Shown: piece after piece, positions 17,631-27,512 of the stretch | Numbering within the stretch: the first letter of the stretch is position 1 | How the letters are laid out: the number at the start of each line of letters is the position of its first letter | Source: Klenkia marina | GTDB taxonomy: Bacteria; Actinomycetota; Actinomycetes; Mycobacteriales; Geodermatophilaceae | Direction of reading: 5' to 3' | NCBI RefSeq assembly: GCF_900101025.1 | Contig: NZ_FMUH01000006.1 | Span: 186,001 to 250,000 of the forward strand | DNA length: 64,000 bases | The notes under the pieces: generated by a model | The model's database searches: none | What the model was told of the DNA's origin: nothing | The model's input: the letters and a program-made list of their open reading frames with translations, nothing else | Translations under genes and position numbers: made by a program

Positions 17631-18298
17631 CAGTGCTGCCCTCCCACGGGGGTGTTCTCGACCACGTCGTGCACCGCGCCGGCGATCTCGTCGGTGGCGG
17701 CGACGACCAGGTGGTCGCCGGACTGCAGCACCGTGCCCGGCCGCGGCAGCTGCGCCTCGCCGAAGCGCACCAGCCACGCCGCGCGCGCGCCGGAGGCCTT
17801 CTCCAGGTCGGCCAGCGGCCGGCCCACCCAGCCGTCGGTGACGGTGACCCGCATGAGCAGCACCTTGCCGGTGGGCTCGCGCCAGATCTCGGTGACCTTG
17901 ACGCTGAGCAGCTCGCGCATGAGGCGGCTCACCGTCCAGGGCACCGTGGCCACGCTGGGGATGCCCATGCGCTCGTAGACCTCGGCCCGCTTGGAGTCGT
18001 AGATGCGGGCCACGACGTGCTGGACGCCGAAGGTCTCGCGGGCCACCCGGGCGCTGATGATGTTGGAGTTGTCGCCGCTGCTGACCGCGGCGAAGGCGCC
18101 GGCTGCGTCGATGCCGGCGTCCAGCAGGGTCTGCCGGTCGAAGCCGAGCCCGGTGACCTGCCGCCCGGTGAACTCCGGACCCAGCCGGCGGAAGGCCTCG
18201 GCGTTCTGGTCGATGACCGCGACGCTGTGCCCGATCTCCTCCAGGCGGCGGGCGATGGCCGATCCGACCCGGCCGCAGCCCATGACGACCACGTGCAC
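17630..18298 (-). CDS. TrkA-type potassium uptake regulator, NAD-binding (CeoB-like)
   Basis: This 222-residue protein has Rossmann motif VHVVVMGCGRVGSAIARRL with Glu/Asp-type ribose contact VAVIDQNAEAF, the TGLGFDRQTLLDAGID middle, and RCK_C at about 135-215. It is a paralogue of the following gene, both ~220 residues with one RCK_N and one RCK_C. GTG at 18296-18298 is preferred; a GTG at 18292 would shorten it by two residues. It diverges from the APC permease, which has its own leaderless promoter at 18411. Confidence 0.9.
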   Translation of the reverse strand: MHVVVMGCGRVGSAIARRLEEIGHSVAVIDQNAEAFRRLGPEFTGRQVTGLGFDRQTLLDAGIDAAGAFAAVSSGDNSNIISARVARETFGVQHVVARIYDSKRAEVYERMGIPSVATVPWTVSRLMRELLSVKVTEIWREPTGKVLLMRVTVTDGWVGRPLADLEKASGARAAWLVRFGEAQLPRPGTVLQSGDHLVVAATDEIAGAVHDVVENTPVGGQH

Positions 18299-18410
18299 GT
18301 GCGCTCCCGAGGGGATCTCCGCGCCCGGGCGTGGACCGCCCGGGCGTACCGCGGGCGAAGTTACACCGGCGCGGTGACGCCGCCGGGGCGGGCCGGGCCC
18401 CTCCCGTCCG

Positions 18411-18416
18411 TACCAT
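18411..18416 (+). promoter_or_regulatory. -10 element TACCAT of the leaderless APC permease promoter
   Basis: TACCAT, six bases, then the GTG at 18423. Identical hexamer and spacing occur before dxs (28744-28756). Confidence 0.68.
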
Positions 18417-18422
18417 CGCCGC

Positions 18423-20447
18423 GTGCCTTCGCTGTCCGACCTCGGACAACTCCCCAAGCGCCTCGTCCTCGGCCGCCCCGTGCGCAGCGACAGGGCGGGC
18501 GAGTCGTTGCTCCCCAAGCGTCTGGCGCTGCCGATCTTCGCCAGCGACCCGCTCTCCTCCGTGGCCTACGCCACCCAGGAGATCCTCATCGTGCTGACCC
18601 TCGCCGGGTCGGCCTTCCTGTTCCTCGCCCCGTGGCTGGCCGTCGCCGTCGTCCTGCTCCTGGTGGTGGTGGTGCTGTCCTACCGCCAGGTGGTGCACGC
18701 CTACCCCTCCGGGGGCGGGGACTACGAGGTGGCCGCGAAGAACCACGGCCGGTTCGCCTCGCTGGTGGTGGCCAGCGCGCTGCTCACCGACTACGTCATG
18801 ACGGTGGCGGTCTCGGTCGCCTCGGGCACCGACAACATCATCTCGGCGTTCCCGCAGCTGGCCGAGCACCGCGTGCTCATCGCTGTGGGGCTGGTGGCGT
18901 TCCTGGCCGCGGCCAACCTGCGCGGGGTGCGCGAGTCGGGCAAGAGCTTCGCCGTCCCGACGTACCTGTTCGTGGCCGGCATCCTGGTGATGGTCGTCAC
19001 CGGGTTCATCAAGTACTTCTTCACCGACGCCTCGCTGGTGGCCCAGAGCGCGGCGTACACGATCACGCCCGAGCCGGAGTACTCGAACCTGGCCGGCGTC
19101 GCACTGATCTTCTTCGTGCTGCGGGCCTTCGCCTCGGGCTGCACCGCGCTGACCGGGGTCGAGGCGATCGCCAACGGGGTGCCCGCCTTCCGCCCGCCGA
19201 AGTCGCGCAACGCGGCCACCACGCTGGCGCTCATGGGCGGCATCGCCGCCGCCATGTTCGCCGGGGTCACCGCGCTGGCGTTGTTCGCGGACGTGAAGTA
19301 CGCCGAGTTCCCCTGCGACCTCGAGGGCTTCGCGAACTGCGACACCCAGCCGCAGCTGACCGTCATCGCCCAGGTGTCCCAGGCGGTGTTCGGCGACGGC
19401 TCGATCGGGTTCTTCTACATCCAGGCCGCCACCGCGCTGGTGCTCATCCTGGCCGCCAACACCGCGTTCAACGGCTTCCCGCTGCTGGGCTCGGTGCTGG
19501 CCCAGGACCGGTACATGCCCAAGCAGCTGCACACCCGCGGCGACAAGCTCGTGTACAGCAACGGGATCCTGCTGCTGGCCGGCTTCGCGGTCGTCATGAT
19601 CGTGGCCTTCGAGGCCGACTCGACCCGGTTGATCCAGCTCTACATCGTGGGCGTGTTCACCAGCTTCACCATCGGCCAGTGGGGCATGGTGCGGCACTGG
19701 AAGCGCGAGATGAAGCTGGTCGAGGGCGCCGAACGGGCCCGCATGCGGCGCTCGCAGGTGATCAACGCCCTCGGCGGCTCGATCACCACGATCGTGCTGG
19801 TCATCATCGTGCTGACCAAGTTCACCCGCGGCGCGTGGATCGTCATCGTCGCGATGCCCTTCATCTACCTGCTGATGCGCCAGATCAACCGGCACTACAC
19901 CCAGGTGGCCGAGCAGCTGGTGCCCAGCGGCGACTCCCGCACGCTGCCGTCGAAGGTGCACGCCGTCGTCCTGGTCAGCAAGGTGCACAAGCCCACGCTG
20001 CGGGCGCTGGCCTTCGCCCGGGCCACCCGGCCCGACCAGCTCACCGCGCTCACCGTCAACGTCGACGACGCCGACACCCGTGCCCTGCAGGCCGACTGGG
20101 ACCGCTACGACATCCCGGTGCCGCTCACGGTGCTCGAGTCGCCCTACCGGGAGATCACCCGGCCGGTGCTCGAGTTCGTCAAGGACATCCGCCGCGACAG
20201 CCCGCGCGAGCTGGTGGTCGTCTTCGTGCCGCAGTACGTGGTGGGGCACTGGTTCGAGAACGTGCTGCACAACCAGAGCGCACTGCGCCTGCGCGCCCGC
20301 CTGCAGTTCCAGCCCGGCGTGATGATCACGACGGTGCCCTGGCAGCTTGAGGGCTCGCGCGACCGCGAGGACACCGAGCGGCCCGGGGTGGCCCCCGGCG
20401 ACCTGCGCCGCGGCCTGGCCGAGGACCCTGGCGCCCGTGAGCAGTGA
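18423..20447 (+). CDS. APC family amino-acid/cation permease (KUP/APC-like)
   Basis: This 674-residue transporter has about 12 membrane helices in residues 35-470 and a ~190-residue cytoplasmic C-terminal domain with a universal-stress-like look (VHAVVLVSKVHKPTLRALAF, TALTVNVDDADTRALQADWD). N-terminal marker ASDPLSSVAYATQEIL and later LTGVEAIANGVPAFRPP are typical of this actinobacterial/firmicute APC subgroup, which includes KimA, a c-di-AMP-controlled K+ symporter. Divergence from two TrkA genes supports, but does not prove, a K+ role. It ends 11 bases inside the RNA methyltransferase gene. Confidence 0.88.
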   Translation: MPSLSDLGQLPKRLVLGRPVRSDRAGESLLPKRLALPIFASDPLSSVAYATQEILIVLTLAGSAFLFLAPWLAVAVVLLLVVVVLSYRQVVHAYPSGGGDYEVAAKNHGRFASLVVASALLTDYVMTVAVSVASGTDNIISAFPQLAEHRVLIAVGLVAFLAAANLRGVRESGKSFAVPTYLFVAGILVMVVTGFIKYFFTDASLVAQSAAYTITPEPEYSNLAGVALIFFVLRAFASGCTALTGVEAIANGVPAFRPPKSRNAATTLALMGGIAAAMFAGVTALALFADVKYAEFPCDLEGFANCDTQPQLTVIAQVSQAVFGDGSIGFFYIQAATALVLILAANTAFNGFPLLGSVLAQDRYMPKQLHTRGDKLVYSNGILLLAGFAVVMIVAFEADSTRLIQLYIVGVFTSFTIGQWGMVRHWKREMKLVEGAERARMRRSQVINALGGSITTIVLVIIVLTKFTRGAWIVIVAMPFIYLLMRQINRHYTQVAEQLVPSGDSRTLPSKVHAVVLVSKVHKPTLRALAFARATRPDQLTALTVNVDDADTRALQADWDRYDIPVPLTVLESPYREITRPVLEFVKDIRRDSPRELVVVFVPQYVVGHWFENVLHNQSALRLRARLQFQPGVMITTVPWQLEGSRDREDTERPGVAPGDLRRGLAEDPGAREQ

Positions 20448-21684
20448 CGCCGGGACCTGGGCCGGACGACGCATCGAGGTGACCGTCGGGCCGGTGGCGC
20501 ACGGCGGGCACTGCGTGGCCCGGCACGAGGGCCGCGTCGTCTTCGTGCGGCACGCACTGCCCGGCGAGCGCGTCGTCGCCGTGGTCACCGAGGACCGGCA
20601 CCGCGGCTACTGCCGCGCCGACGCCGTCGAGGTGCTCGACGCCTCGCCCGACCGCGTCGAGCGGCCTTGCCCTGCCTCGGGCCCGGGCCGCTGCGGTGGC
20701 TGCGACTGGCAGCACGTCGACCCCGCGGCGCAGCGCCGGCTCAAGGGCGACGTCGTCACCGAGCAGTTCGCCCGGCTGGCCGGCATGCACGTCTCCCTCG
20801 ACGTCGAGGAGCTGCCCGGCGGGCCGCTGCGCTGGCGCTCGCGGGCGCGGTTCGCCGTCGACCGGTCGGGACGGCCCGGGCTGCGCCCGCACCGCTCGCG
20901 CGAGGTGGTCGTCCTCGACGACTGCCCGATCACCGTCGAGCCAGCCGTGGCGGCCGTCCTGGGACGACGGTGGGACGGCGCCGGCGCGGTCGACGTCGCT
21001 GTGGACTCCGTCGGCGGGGTGACCACCACGACCCTCGACCGCCGCGGGCACCCGCAGGCCACCAAGGTCGTGCGGGCCACCGGCGCCACCGCCAGCGGCA
21101 CGCGGGCCGAGCGCAAGGCGTGGCACCGCGACTGGCAGGTCGAGGGCACCGGTTTCTGGCAGGTGCACCCGGCCGCCGCCGACGCCCTCGTCGGCGCGGT
21201 CGCCGGGTTCGCCGCCGTGGCGCCGGGGGAGCGGGTGCTCGACCTCTACGCCGGGGCGGGGCTGTTCGGCGGGTCGTTGGCCGCCGGGGTGGGCCCGGAG
21301 GGCCAGGTCGTCTGCGTCGAGGGCGACCCCGGGGCGTGCGCGGCGGCCGCGGACAACCTGGCCGACCTGCCGCAGGCCGAGGTCTGGCAGGGCGACGTCG
21401 ACGCCGAGGGCCTGACCGAGCTGCTGGCCGAGCTCGACGGCCCGCCCGACGTCGTCGTCCTGGACCCGCCGCGGTCCGGTGCCGGCCGCGAGGTCAGCGC
21501 CGTGCTGGCCGACGCCGGGGCCCGGGCCGTCGTGTACGTGGCCTGCGACCCGGCGTCGCTGGCCCGCGACGTCGCCGTGTTCGCCGAGGCCGGCTGGCGG
21601 CTGGCCGGGCTGCGGGCGTACGACGCCTTCCCGATGACCGCCCACGTCGAGTGCGTGGCCCTCCTGGAGCCGCCCGCCCGCTAG
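20437..21684 (+). CDS. TrmA/RlmD-type SAM-dependent RNA uridine methyltransferase
   Basis: This 415-residue protein has an N-terminal TRAM domain (IEVTVGPVAHGGHCVARHEGRVVFVRHALPGE), an iron-sulphur Cys set (CPASGPGRCGGCDWQ plus LDDCPI), a Rossmann methyltransferase domain with VLDLYAGAGLFGGSLA and LDPPRSGAGRE, and the catalytic Cys in VYVACDPASLARDV. These are the features of m5U methyltransferases of tRNA or rRNA; which RNA is modified is not visible. GTG at 20437 overlaps the permease by 11 bases. The TAG stop interlocks with the opposite gene's stop in one CTAG. Confidence 0.92.
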   Translation: MSSDAGTWAGRRIEVTVGPVAHGGHCVARHEGRVVFVRHALPGERVVAVVTEDRHRGYCRADAVEVLDASPDRVERPCPASGPGRCGGCDWQHVDPAAQRRLKGDVVTEQFARLAGMHVSLDVEELPGGPLRWRSRARFAVDRSGRPGLRPHRSREVVVLDDCPITVEPAVAAVLGRRWDGAGAVDVAVDSVGGVTTTTLDRRGHPQATKVVRATGATASGTRAERKAWHRDWQVEGTGFWQVHPAAADALVGAVAGFAAVAPGERVLDLYAGAGLFGGSLAAGVGPEGQVVCVEGDPGACAAAADNLADLPQAEVWQGDVDAEGLTELLAELDGPPDVVVLDPPRSGAGREVSAVLADAGARAVVYVACDPASLARDVAVFAEAGWRLAGLRAYDAFPMTAHVECVALLEPPAR

Positions 21685-23495
21685 CCCCGGGCGGCCAGCC
21701 CCGACAGGTCGTACATCTCGGTGTCGCCGACGTCGACCTTCGTGCCGTGCGCCCGCACCCAGTGCAGGATCCGCACCGAGTCCGGTCCACCGCCGGTGCC
21801 GGCCACGTAGTAGTGGATGCGGTGCTGCGCGACGTCGTCCTGGAACTGCGGCAGCGTGGTGGTCGGGTCCTGGCCGGAGAAGCCACCGATGTCCATCACC
21901 GGTTGCCCCGTGGCCAGCTGCAGGTCCGCGCCGTGGTGGCCGACGGTGGCCGCCGCCCACGTGAAGCCCGCGCCCCCGGTGCGCACGAGGTCTGCGGCGG
22001 CCGCGGTGACCCCGGCGCCGTCGGGCCGGCCCACGTGCCAGCCGGCGGCCGTCACCGGCGGCGGGTCGGCGTAGACGTTGCTGCTCTGGTGCTGGCCCGC
22101 GGCCGTGCTCACCGACCACAGCGACGGCCCCAGGCACAGCGCGAGGACGGCCGGCACCAGGAAGGCCCGGCGTCGGCCGCGGCGCAGCCCGACCAGTGCG
22201 ACCACCAGGAGGACCACGAGGACGGCGACCAGTACCGCCGAGGGTGCTGGGTGGTGCCAGTGCAGGGCCGCGGTCGCGCCGGCCGTGGCGACGGCCACCG
22301 CGAGGCCTGCGGCCAGCAGCCGGCGACGGCCCGCACGCCACAGCTCGGCGCCCCCGAGGGCGACCAGCGCTGCGACGGCCGGGGCCAGCTGCACGGCGTA
22401 GTAGCTGTGCTCGATGCCCTTCATCACGCTCAGCACGCCGGCGGTGACGAGCAGCCAGCCGCCCCACAGCAGCGCCGCCCCCCGCACCCGGTCGGTGCGG
22501 CCGGCCCGCGCGGTGAGCACGAGCAGGGTCACCAGCGCCAGGACGGCGACCGGCAGCAGCCAGCCGGCCTCGTCGCCCCCGGACCCGACCAGCCGCCAGA
22601 TGCTCGACGAGGACCGGTGCACCCCGCCCCCGCCGGAGCTCTCGTCGCCGCTGAGCCGGCCCAGCCCGTTGTAGCCGAGGGCCAGGCTCAGCGGGTCGTC
22701 GTCGGTGGTGCCGCCGACCCACGGGCGGTCCGCCCGGGGCACGAGCCGCACGACCGCGATCCACCAGCCCGCCGACACCAGCAGCGCCGCGCCGGCGGCC
22801 ACCAGCTGCAGCAGGCGGCGGGGCGACCGGGGGGGCCCGGCCACGAGGTAGGCACCGGCCAGCCCGGGCAGCACGAGGAACGCCTGCAGCGACTTGGTCA
22901 GGAAGGCCAGGCCGACCACCGCCCCGGCCAGCACCAGCCAGCGGGTGCGGCCGTCGGCCAGCGCACGCCCCACGGCCCAGGCGGCCAGCACGCACAGCAG
23001 CGTGAGCAGGGCGTCGGGGTTGTCGTAGCGGAACATGAGGGTGGCCACCGGGGTCAGCGCGAGCAGCAGTCCGGCGAGCACCCCCGGCCACGGGCCCACC
23101 GCCCGGCGCACGGTGGCCGCCAGCAGGGCCACGGCCAGCACGCCCATCGCGGCCTGGGGCAGCAGCACCGACCACGGCGACACCCCGAAGACGCGGGCCG
23201 ACAGGCCCATCACCCACAGCGCGGCAGGGGGCTTGTCCACCGTGACCGAGCCCGGCGCGTCGGAGGCACCGTAGAACCAGGCCGACCAGCTGCTGGACCC
23301 GGCCTGCGCGGCGCCGGCGTAGAAGGCGTTGCCCCAGCCGGACCGAGCGAGGCCGATGGAGTACAGCGCTGCGGCACCGGCCAGCACGGCGGCGAGGGCC
23401 AGCTGGTCCGGGCGGGGCCGGCGGGCGGACCGGGCCCGGTCCGGGGCCTTCTCCGGGGGCGCGGGGGCGGTGGGGGCTGCGTCGAGCACGGTCAC
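21681..23495 (-). CDS. GT39-family membrane glycosyltransferase (YkcB/ArnT-like)
   Basis: This 604-residue protein has about 12 membrane helices and the PMT_2 loop VTVDKPPAALWVMGLSARVFG at about residue 82-102, with FRYDNPDALLTLLCVLAAW following. The last ~100 residues form a soluble domain (GGAGFTWAAATVGHHGADLQ, MDIGGFSGQDPTTTLPQFQD) typical of the YkcA/YkcB-type mannosyltransferases. It should transfer a sugar from a polyprenyl-phosphate donor to an envelope acceptor outside the membrane. GTG at 23495 is preferred over the longer frame. Convergent with, and sharing a CTAG with, the RNA methylase. Confidence 0.9.
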   Translation of the reverse strand: MTVLDAAPTAPAPPEKAPDRARSARRPRPDQLALAAVLAGAAALYSIGLARSGWGNAFYAGAAQAGSSSWSAWFYGASDAPGSVTVDKPPAALWVMGLSARVFGVSPWSVLLPQAAMGVLAVALLAATVRRAVGPWPGVLAGLLLALTPVATLMFRYDNPDALLTLLCVLAAWAVGRALADGRTRWLVLAGAVVGLAFLTKSLQAFLVLPGLAGAYLVAGPPRSPRRLLQLVAAGAALLVSAGWWIAVVRLVPRADRPWVGGTTDDDPLSLALGYNGLGRLSGDESSGGGGVHRSSSSIWRLVGSGGDEAGWLLPVAVLALVTLLVLTARAGRTDRVRGAALLWGGWLLVTAGVLSVMKGIEHSYYAVQLAPAVAALVALGGAELWRAGRRRLLAAGLAVAVATAGATAALHWHHPAPSAVLVAVLVVLLVVALVGLRRGRRRAFLVPAVLALCLGPSLWSVSTAAGQHQSSNVYADPPPVTAAGWHVGRPDGAGVTAAAADLVRTGGAGFTWAAATVGHHGADLQLATGQPVMDIGGFSGQDPTTTLPQFQDDVAQHRIHYYVAGTGGGPDSVRILHWVRAHGTKVDVGDTEMYDLSGLAARG

Positions 23496-23658
23496 GGCTG
23501 GGGATCGTGTCCGCGCCGACTGGACGCGGCCTCCCGACCGGCTGTGGGTTCCCCGACCACCGGCTGTCCCCCCGATGTGCAGGAGGCTCACAGGGATCCC
23601 CGGGTGATCATGCAGGCCGCTCCTGGACGGTGACCGCCGTCGACCTGGGAGGGCGGAA

Positions 23659-24963
23659 GTGTTCGCGGAGCTGTGGCGGTCGTTCGTCGCGCTGAAGCTG
23701 GTGTCCGGCCCGTTGTACGTGGGCCTGCTGGCCGCGCTGTTCGTGGGGCTGGCCGTGCTGCTGGTCGCCCACCGGGACCGGCGCTGGTTCACCCGGCGGG
23801 TCCCGCTGGCGCTGGTGGCCGCTGCCGTGCTGCTCGGGGTGGCCCAGCTGCTCCTGGTGATCACCAAGCCGTTCCCCGACGGCCTGCCGTGGCTGGTGCC
23901 CTTCTGGATCGGCCTGGGCCTGCTGGGCACCACCCTCGCGGTGGTCGGCTGGTCGGGCCAGCGCTGGTGGCGCCGGGTGCTCACCGTGGTGGCGCTGGTC
24001 GGCGTCGTCCTCGGCGCTGCCGACGCCGTCAACCAGGTCTACCAGCCGTTCCCCACCGTGGCCGCCGCCCTCCAGCTGCCGCCCTACGACCAGGTCGACG
24101 CCGCCGACGTGCTGACCGACACGACCGTCTCCACCGCCTCGCTCGCGGACTGGACCCCGCCGGCGGACATGCCCACCACCGGCGCGCTGTCGGAGGTGAC
24201 CATCCCGGCGACGCGGTCGGGCTTCGCGGCCCGGCCGGCCTGGGTCTACCTGCCCCCGGCGTACCTGGTGCAGGACCGCCCGGCGCTGCCGGTGTGGGTG
24301 ATGCTGGGAGGGCAGCCGGGCAGCCCCCGCGACTGGATCGACGGCGGGCAGATCGCCCAGCGCCTGGACGCCTGGGCCGACGCCCACCACGGGCTCGCCC
24401 CGGTCGTCGTCATGCCCGACGACCTGGGCGGGGAGGCCAGCAACCCGCTGTGCATGGACTCCGCGCTGGGCAAGGCCGACACCTACCTGGCCGTCGACGT
24501 CCCCGCCTGGATCTCGGCGAACCTCCAGGTGGACACCGACCACGCCGACTGGGCCGTCGGGGGCTTCTCCTACGGCGGCACCTGCGCCCTCCAGTTGGCC
24601 ACCAACCACCCCGACCTGTTCTCGACCGCGTTCATCGCCTCGGGCCAGCGCGCCCCGACGCTCGGTGACGACACCACGACCCTGCAGGCCACGTTCGGCG
24701 GTGATGCGGCCGCCTTCGACGCCGTGGACCCGCTGCACCTGCTCGCCGCCCACCGCTACCCGGACCTGGGCGCCTACGTGGTGGTCGGGGACGGTGACCA
24801 CGACTACCGGCCCCAGGCCGACGAGGTGGTCGCCGCGCTGAAGAAGGCGGGGGCGAGCGTGACCAGCACCCGGGTGCCCGGCGGGCACTCCTGGGACGTC
24901 TGGGGTCCGGGCTTCCAGGGCGCGCTGCCCTGGCTGGCCCTGCGGACGGGGCTCCCCTCGTGA
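23659..24963 (+). CDS. Membrane-anchored esterase (alpha/beta-hydrolase, Ag85/EstD-like)
   Basis: This 434-residue protein has four N-terminal membrane helices (residues ~10-120) and then an extracellular alpha/beta-hydrolase of the esterase-D/antigen 85 group. Nucleophile motif GGFSYGGTCALQ places Ser304; HSWDVW gives His410, and the acid is probably in VVVGDGDHDYR. The GTG has GGGAGGG as ribosome site. It heads a three-gene run with 4-base overlaps: esterase, DUF2156 protein, GDSL lipoprotein. The substrate is likely an envelope lipid or glycan ester, inferred from location. Confidence 0.88.
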   Translation: MFAELWRSFVALKLVSGPLYVGLLAALFVGLAVLLVAHRDRRWFTRRVPLALVAAAVLLGVAQLLLVITKPFPDGLPWLVPFWIGLGLLGTTLAVVGWSGQRWWRRVLTVVALVGVVLGAADAVNQVYQPFPTVAAALQLPPYDQVDAADVLTDTTVSTASLADWTPPADMPTTGALSEVTIPATRSGFAARPAWVYLPPAYLVQDRPALPVWVMLGGQPGSPRDWIDGGQIAQRLDAWADAHHGLAPVVVMPDDLGGEASNPLCMDSALGKADTYLAVDVPAWISANLQVDTDHADWAVGGFSYGGTCALQLATNHPDLFSTAFIASGQRAPTLGDDTTTLQATFGGDAAAFDAVDPLHLLAAHRYPDLGAYVVVGDGDHDYRPQADEVVAALKKAGASVTSTRVPGGHSWDVWGPGFQGALPWLALRTGLPS

Positions 24964-27512
24964 GCGGCACCGTCGGCACCGCGGCCCGGCTGCTCCGCCG
25001 CGTGCCGTTCACCGCGGGCCTGCTCGTCGTCCTCGTCGCCTCCGCATTCGTGGCCGACCGCACCCGGTGGGGCACCGGCGTGCACCCGCTGGGTGAGGGG
25101 CGGTGGTGGACCCTGCTCACCTCCGGCCTCGTGACGTCGGGGCCGCGCGAGGCGGTCGTGGGGGTGCTGCTGGTCGCCGCGCTGATGGCCCCGGTGGAGC
25201 ACCGCCGGGGCAGCCGCTGGACCGCCGGCACGTGGGTGGCCGGGCAGGCCGCCGCCGGCCTCCTGGCCACCCTGGCCGCGGGCATCCTGCAGGACACGAG
25301 CGCCTGGTGGGGCCGGTTCCTCGTCCAGGCCGTCGTCAGCGGCCCGCTGCCCGGTGTGCTGGTGGTCGTGGGGGCCGCCACCGCCACGGCCACCCCGCTG
25401 CTGCGCCGACGCACCCGGGTCGTCCTGGGCGTCGTCCTGGTGATGCAGGTGCTCTACTCCGGCACCGCCGGGGACCTGCACCGCCTCGCCGGGTGGCTGC
25501 TGGGCCTGACCGGCGGGGTCCTCGCCGCCCGCTGGCGGGCCCGCCGCACCGGCGTGCGGCCCGAGCGCGGCCCGGTGAGCCGCCGCGAGTCCCGAGCGCT
25601 GGTGGCCCTCGTGGTCGCCGCGGCCGCGGTCGGACCCCTCGTCGCCGCGCTGTCGCGCACCCCCGAGGGGCCGTGGGCCGTCGTGAGCCACCTGTTCGTC
25701 TCCGGGCGGCCCGGCGCCGACCTGGTCCGGCAGATCTGCGTCGACGGCGACGCCGCGACGTGCCGGGTCCTGCTCGAGCGCGCCCGCCTCGGCGGCGCGG
25801 GCCCGGCGTTGCTCTCGGTGCTGCCCGTGCTGCTCCAGCTGGTGCTCGCCGAGGGGCTGCGCCGCGGCCGCCGGGCGGCGTGGACCGGCGCCGTGGTGTT
25901 CAGCGGTGTGCTGACGCTGGTCGGTGCGGTGGTCGTCGCGGTCGTGCTGCGGCACCCCGACGCCGCGGTCGTGGTGCTGCACACCGCCCGGGCCGGGCTG
26001 CCCGCGGTGGCGCTGTGGTCGCCGGTGGCCGCACCCGGTGCCGTCCTCGTGCTCCTGCTGGCCACCCGCCACCGGTTCCCGGTGCCCGCGGCCCCCGGCT
26101 CGGTCCGTCGCTGGGTCACGCTGGCCGCGGCCGGTCTCGGCGTCGTCGTGCTGGTCTACGTCGGCGCCGGCGTGCTGCTGCGCAGCGACTGGGCGCAGCC
26201 GCCGACGGTGGCCCGGCTGCTCGCCGACCTGCCTGCGCGCATGCTCCCGCCGGGCTGGTTGGGCGAGGTGCTGCCCCAGGTCGCCCCGCTGCGCGGCGCC
26301 GCACGCGTGCTGGCCAACTGGACCGGGGTGCTCTGCTGGGCGGTGCTGGTCGGCACGGCGTGGGCCGTCGTCCGGCCGGCCGTGCCGCAGGGCGACGCCG
26401 CCCGGGCCCGCGCCCTGGTCGACCGGCACGGCGAGGGCGCGTTGTCGTTCATGACCACCTGGACGGGCAACCGCTGGTGGTTCACCGCCGACGGCCGGGC
26501 CGTGGTGGCCTTCCGCGTGGTCGGCGGGGTCGCCCTGACCACCGGCGACCCGATCGGGCCGTCGGACGCGCGCGCCGCGGCCGTCCCGGAGTTCACCGCC
26601 TGGTGCCTGGCCCGGGGCTGGACACCCTGCTGGTACTCCGTCACCGACGAGGTGGCCCGGGCCCTGCCCGGCGGGCGCCGGCTGCAGGTGGCCAGCGAGA
26701 CCTGGCTGCCGCTGGGCGAGCTGGCCTACACCGGCAAGAAGTGGCAGGACGTGAGGACGGCGATCAACCGCGCGGCCCGCGACGGCGTGGAGGCCGTGTG
26801 GCTGCGCTGGGACGAGGCGCCGCTGGCCCTGCGCGAGCAGGTCGCCCGCTCGTCGGAGGAGTGGCTGGCCGGCAAGGGGCTGCCCGAGATGGGCTTCACC
26901 CTCGGGGGCCTCGACGAGCTGGCGGACCCCGCCGTCCGCTGCCTGCTCTCGGTGGGGGTCGACGGCCGCGTGCACGGCATCACCAGCTGGCTGCCGGCCA
27001 CTCGCGACGGCGTGCGGGTCGGCTGGACCCTGGACCTCATGCGGCGCAGCCCCGGCTGCCCGCCGGGGACCATGGAGTTCCTGGTGGGCACCGCGGCGCT
27101 GACCTTCCAGGAGGAGGGCTGCGAGTTCGTCAGCCTGTCCGGTGCCCCGCTCGCCTTCCCGGACGGCGACGGCGACGCCGACGCCCTCGCCCGGCTGCTG
27201 GAGGCCACCGGCCGGCTCATGGAGCCCGTCTACGGGTTCCGCTCGCTGCTGTCGTTCAAGGCCAAGTTCCAACCCCGGCACCGGCCGCTGTGGTTGGTGC
27301 ACCTGGACCCGGCCGACCTGCCCCGGATCGCACGCGCGGTGTCGCTGGCCTACCTGCCGCACCTGTCGGTGGGGGAGGCCGTGCGGCTGGGTCGGGCCCT
27401 GCTGGCCGGGCGTCGCAGGCCCCCGCGGCCCGCGACGCCGGCGAGGACCGTCCCGGCCGGCCCCACCCCGTCGACCGAGGCGGCCCCGCTCGTCGAGGCG
27501 GGCAGCCGGTGA
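24960..27512 (+). CDS. DUF2156 phosphatidylglycerol lysyltransferase-like protein with rhomboid-like N-terminal membrane part
   Basis: This 850-residue protein has a rhomboid-like membrane part at residues 1-220 (GEGRWWTLLTSGLVTSGPRE, ALMAPVEHRRGS), more membrane helices up to ~465, and a cytosolic double-GNAT DUF2156 domain at ~480-820 (GDPIGPSDARAA, KKWQDVRTAINRAARDGVEA, FKAKFQPRHRPLWLVH). Such domains move an amino acid from aminoacyl-tRNA to phosphatidylglycerol, changing surface charge. The rhomboid Ser-His dyad is not obvious, so proteolysis is unlikely. It starts with GTGA over the esterase stop and ends with GTGA over the GDSL start. Confidence 0.85.
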   Translation: MSGTVGTAARLLRRVPFTAGLLVVLVASAFVADRTRWGTGVHPLGEGRWWTLLTSGLVTSGPREAVVGVLLVAALMAPVEHRRGSRWTAGTWVAGQAAAGLLATLAAGILQDTSAWWGRFLVQAVVSGPLPGVLVVVGAATATATPLLRRRTRVVLGVVLVMQVLYSGTAGDLHRLAGWLLGLTGGVLAARWRARRTGVRPERGPVSRRESRALVALVVAAAAVGPLVAALSRTPEGPWAVVSHLFVSGRPGADLVRQICVDGDAATCRVLLERARLGGAGPALLSVLPVLLQLVLAEGLRRGRRAAWTGAVVFSGVLTLVGAVVVAVVLRHPDAAVVVLHTARAGLPAVALWSPVAAPGAVLVLLLATRHRFPVPAAPGSVRRWVTLAAAGLGVVVLVYVGAGVLLRSDWAQPPTVARLLADLPARMLPPGWLGEVLPQVAPLRGAARVLANWTGVLCWAVLVGTAWAVVRPAVPQGDAARARALVDRHGEGALSFMTTWTGNRWWFTADGRAVVAFRVVGGVALTTGDPIGPSDARAAAVPEFTAWCLARGWTPCWYSVTDEVARALPGGRRLQVASETWLPLGELAYTGKKWQDVRTAINRAARDGVEAVWLRWDEAPLALREQVARSSEEWLAGKGLPEMGFTLGGLDELADPAVRCLLSVGVDGRVHGITSWLPATRDGVRVGWTLDLMRRSPGCPPGTMEFLVGTAALTFQEEGCEFVSLSGAPLAFPDGDGDADALARLLEATGRLMEPVYGFRSLLSFKAKFQPRHRPLWLVHLDPADLPRIARAVSLAYLPHLSVGEAVRLGRALLAGRRRPPRPATPARTVPAGPTPSTEAAPLVEAGSR

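Noticed and set aside
16965-20588. A 1207-codon minus-strand frame
   Set aside because: It runs antisense to the permease and RNA methylase and contains His/Gln/Arg-rich shadow sequence; only its last 222 codons (16965-17630) are the real TrkA gene.
24804-27362. An 852-codon minus-strand frame
   Set aside because: It is antisense to the esterase/DUF2156 genes and reads as low-complexity Gln/His/Gly/Arg, typical of GC-rich shadow frames.
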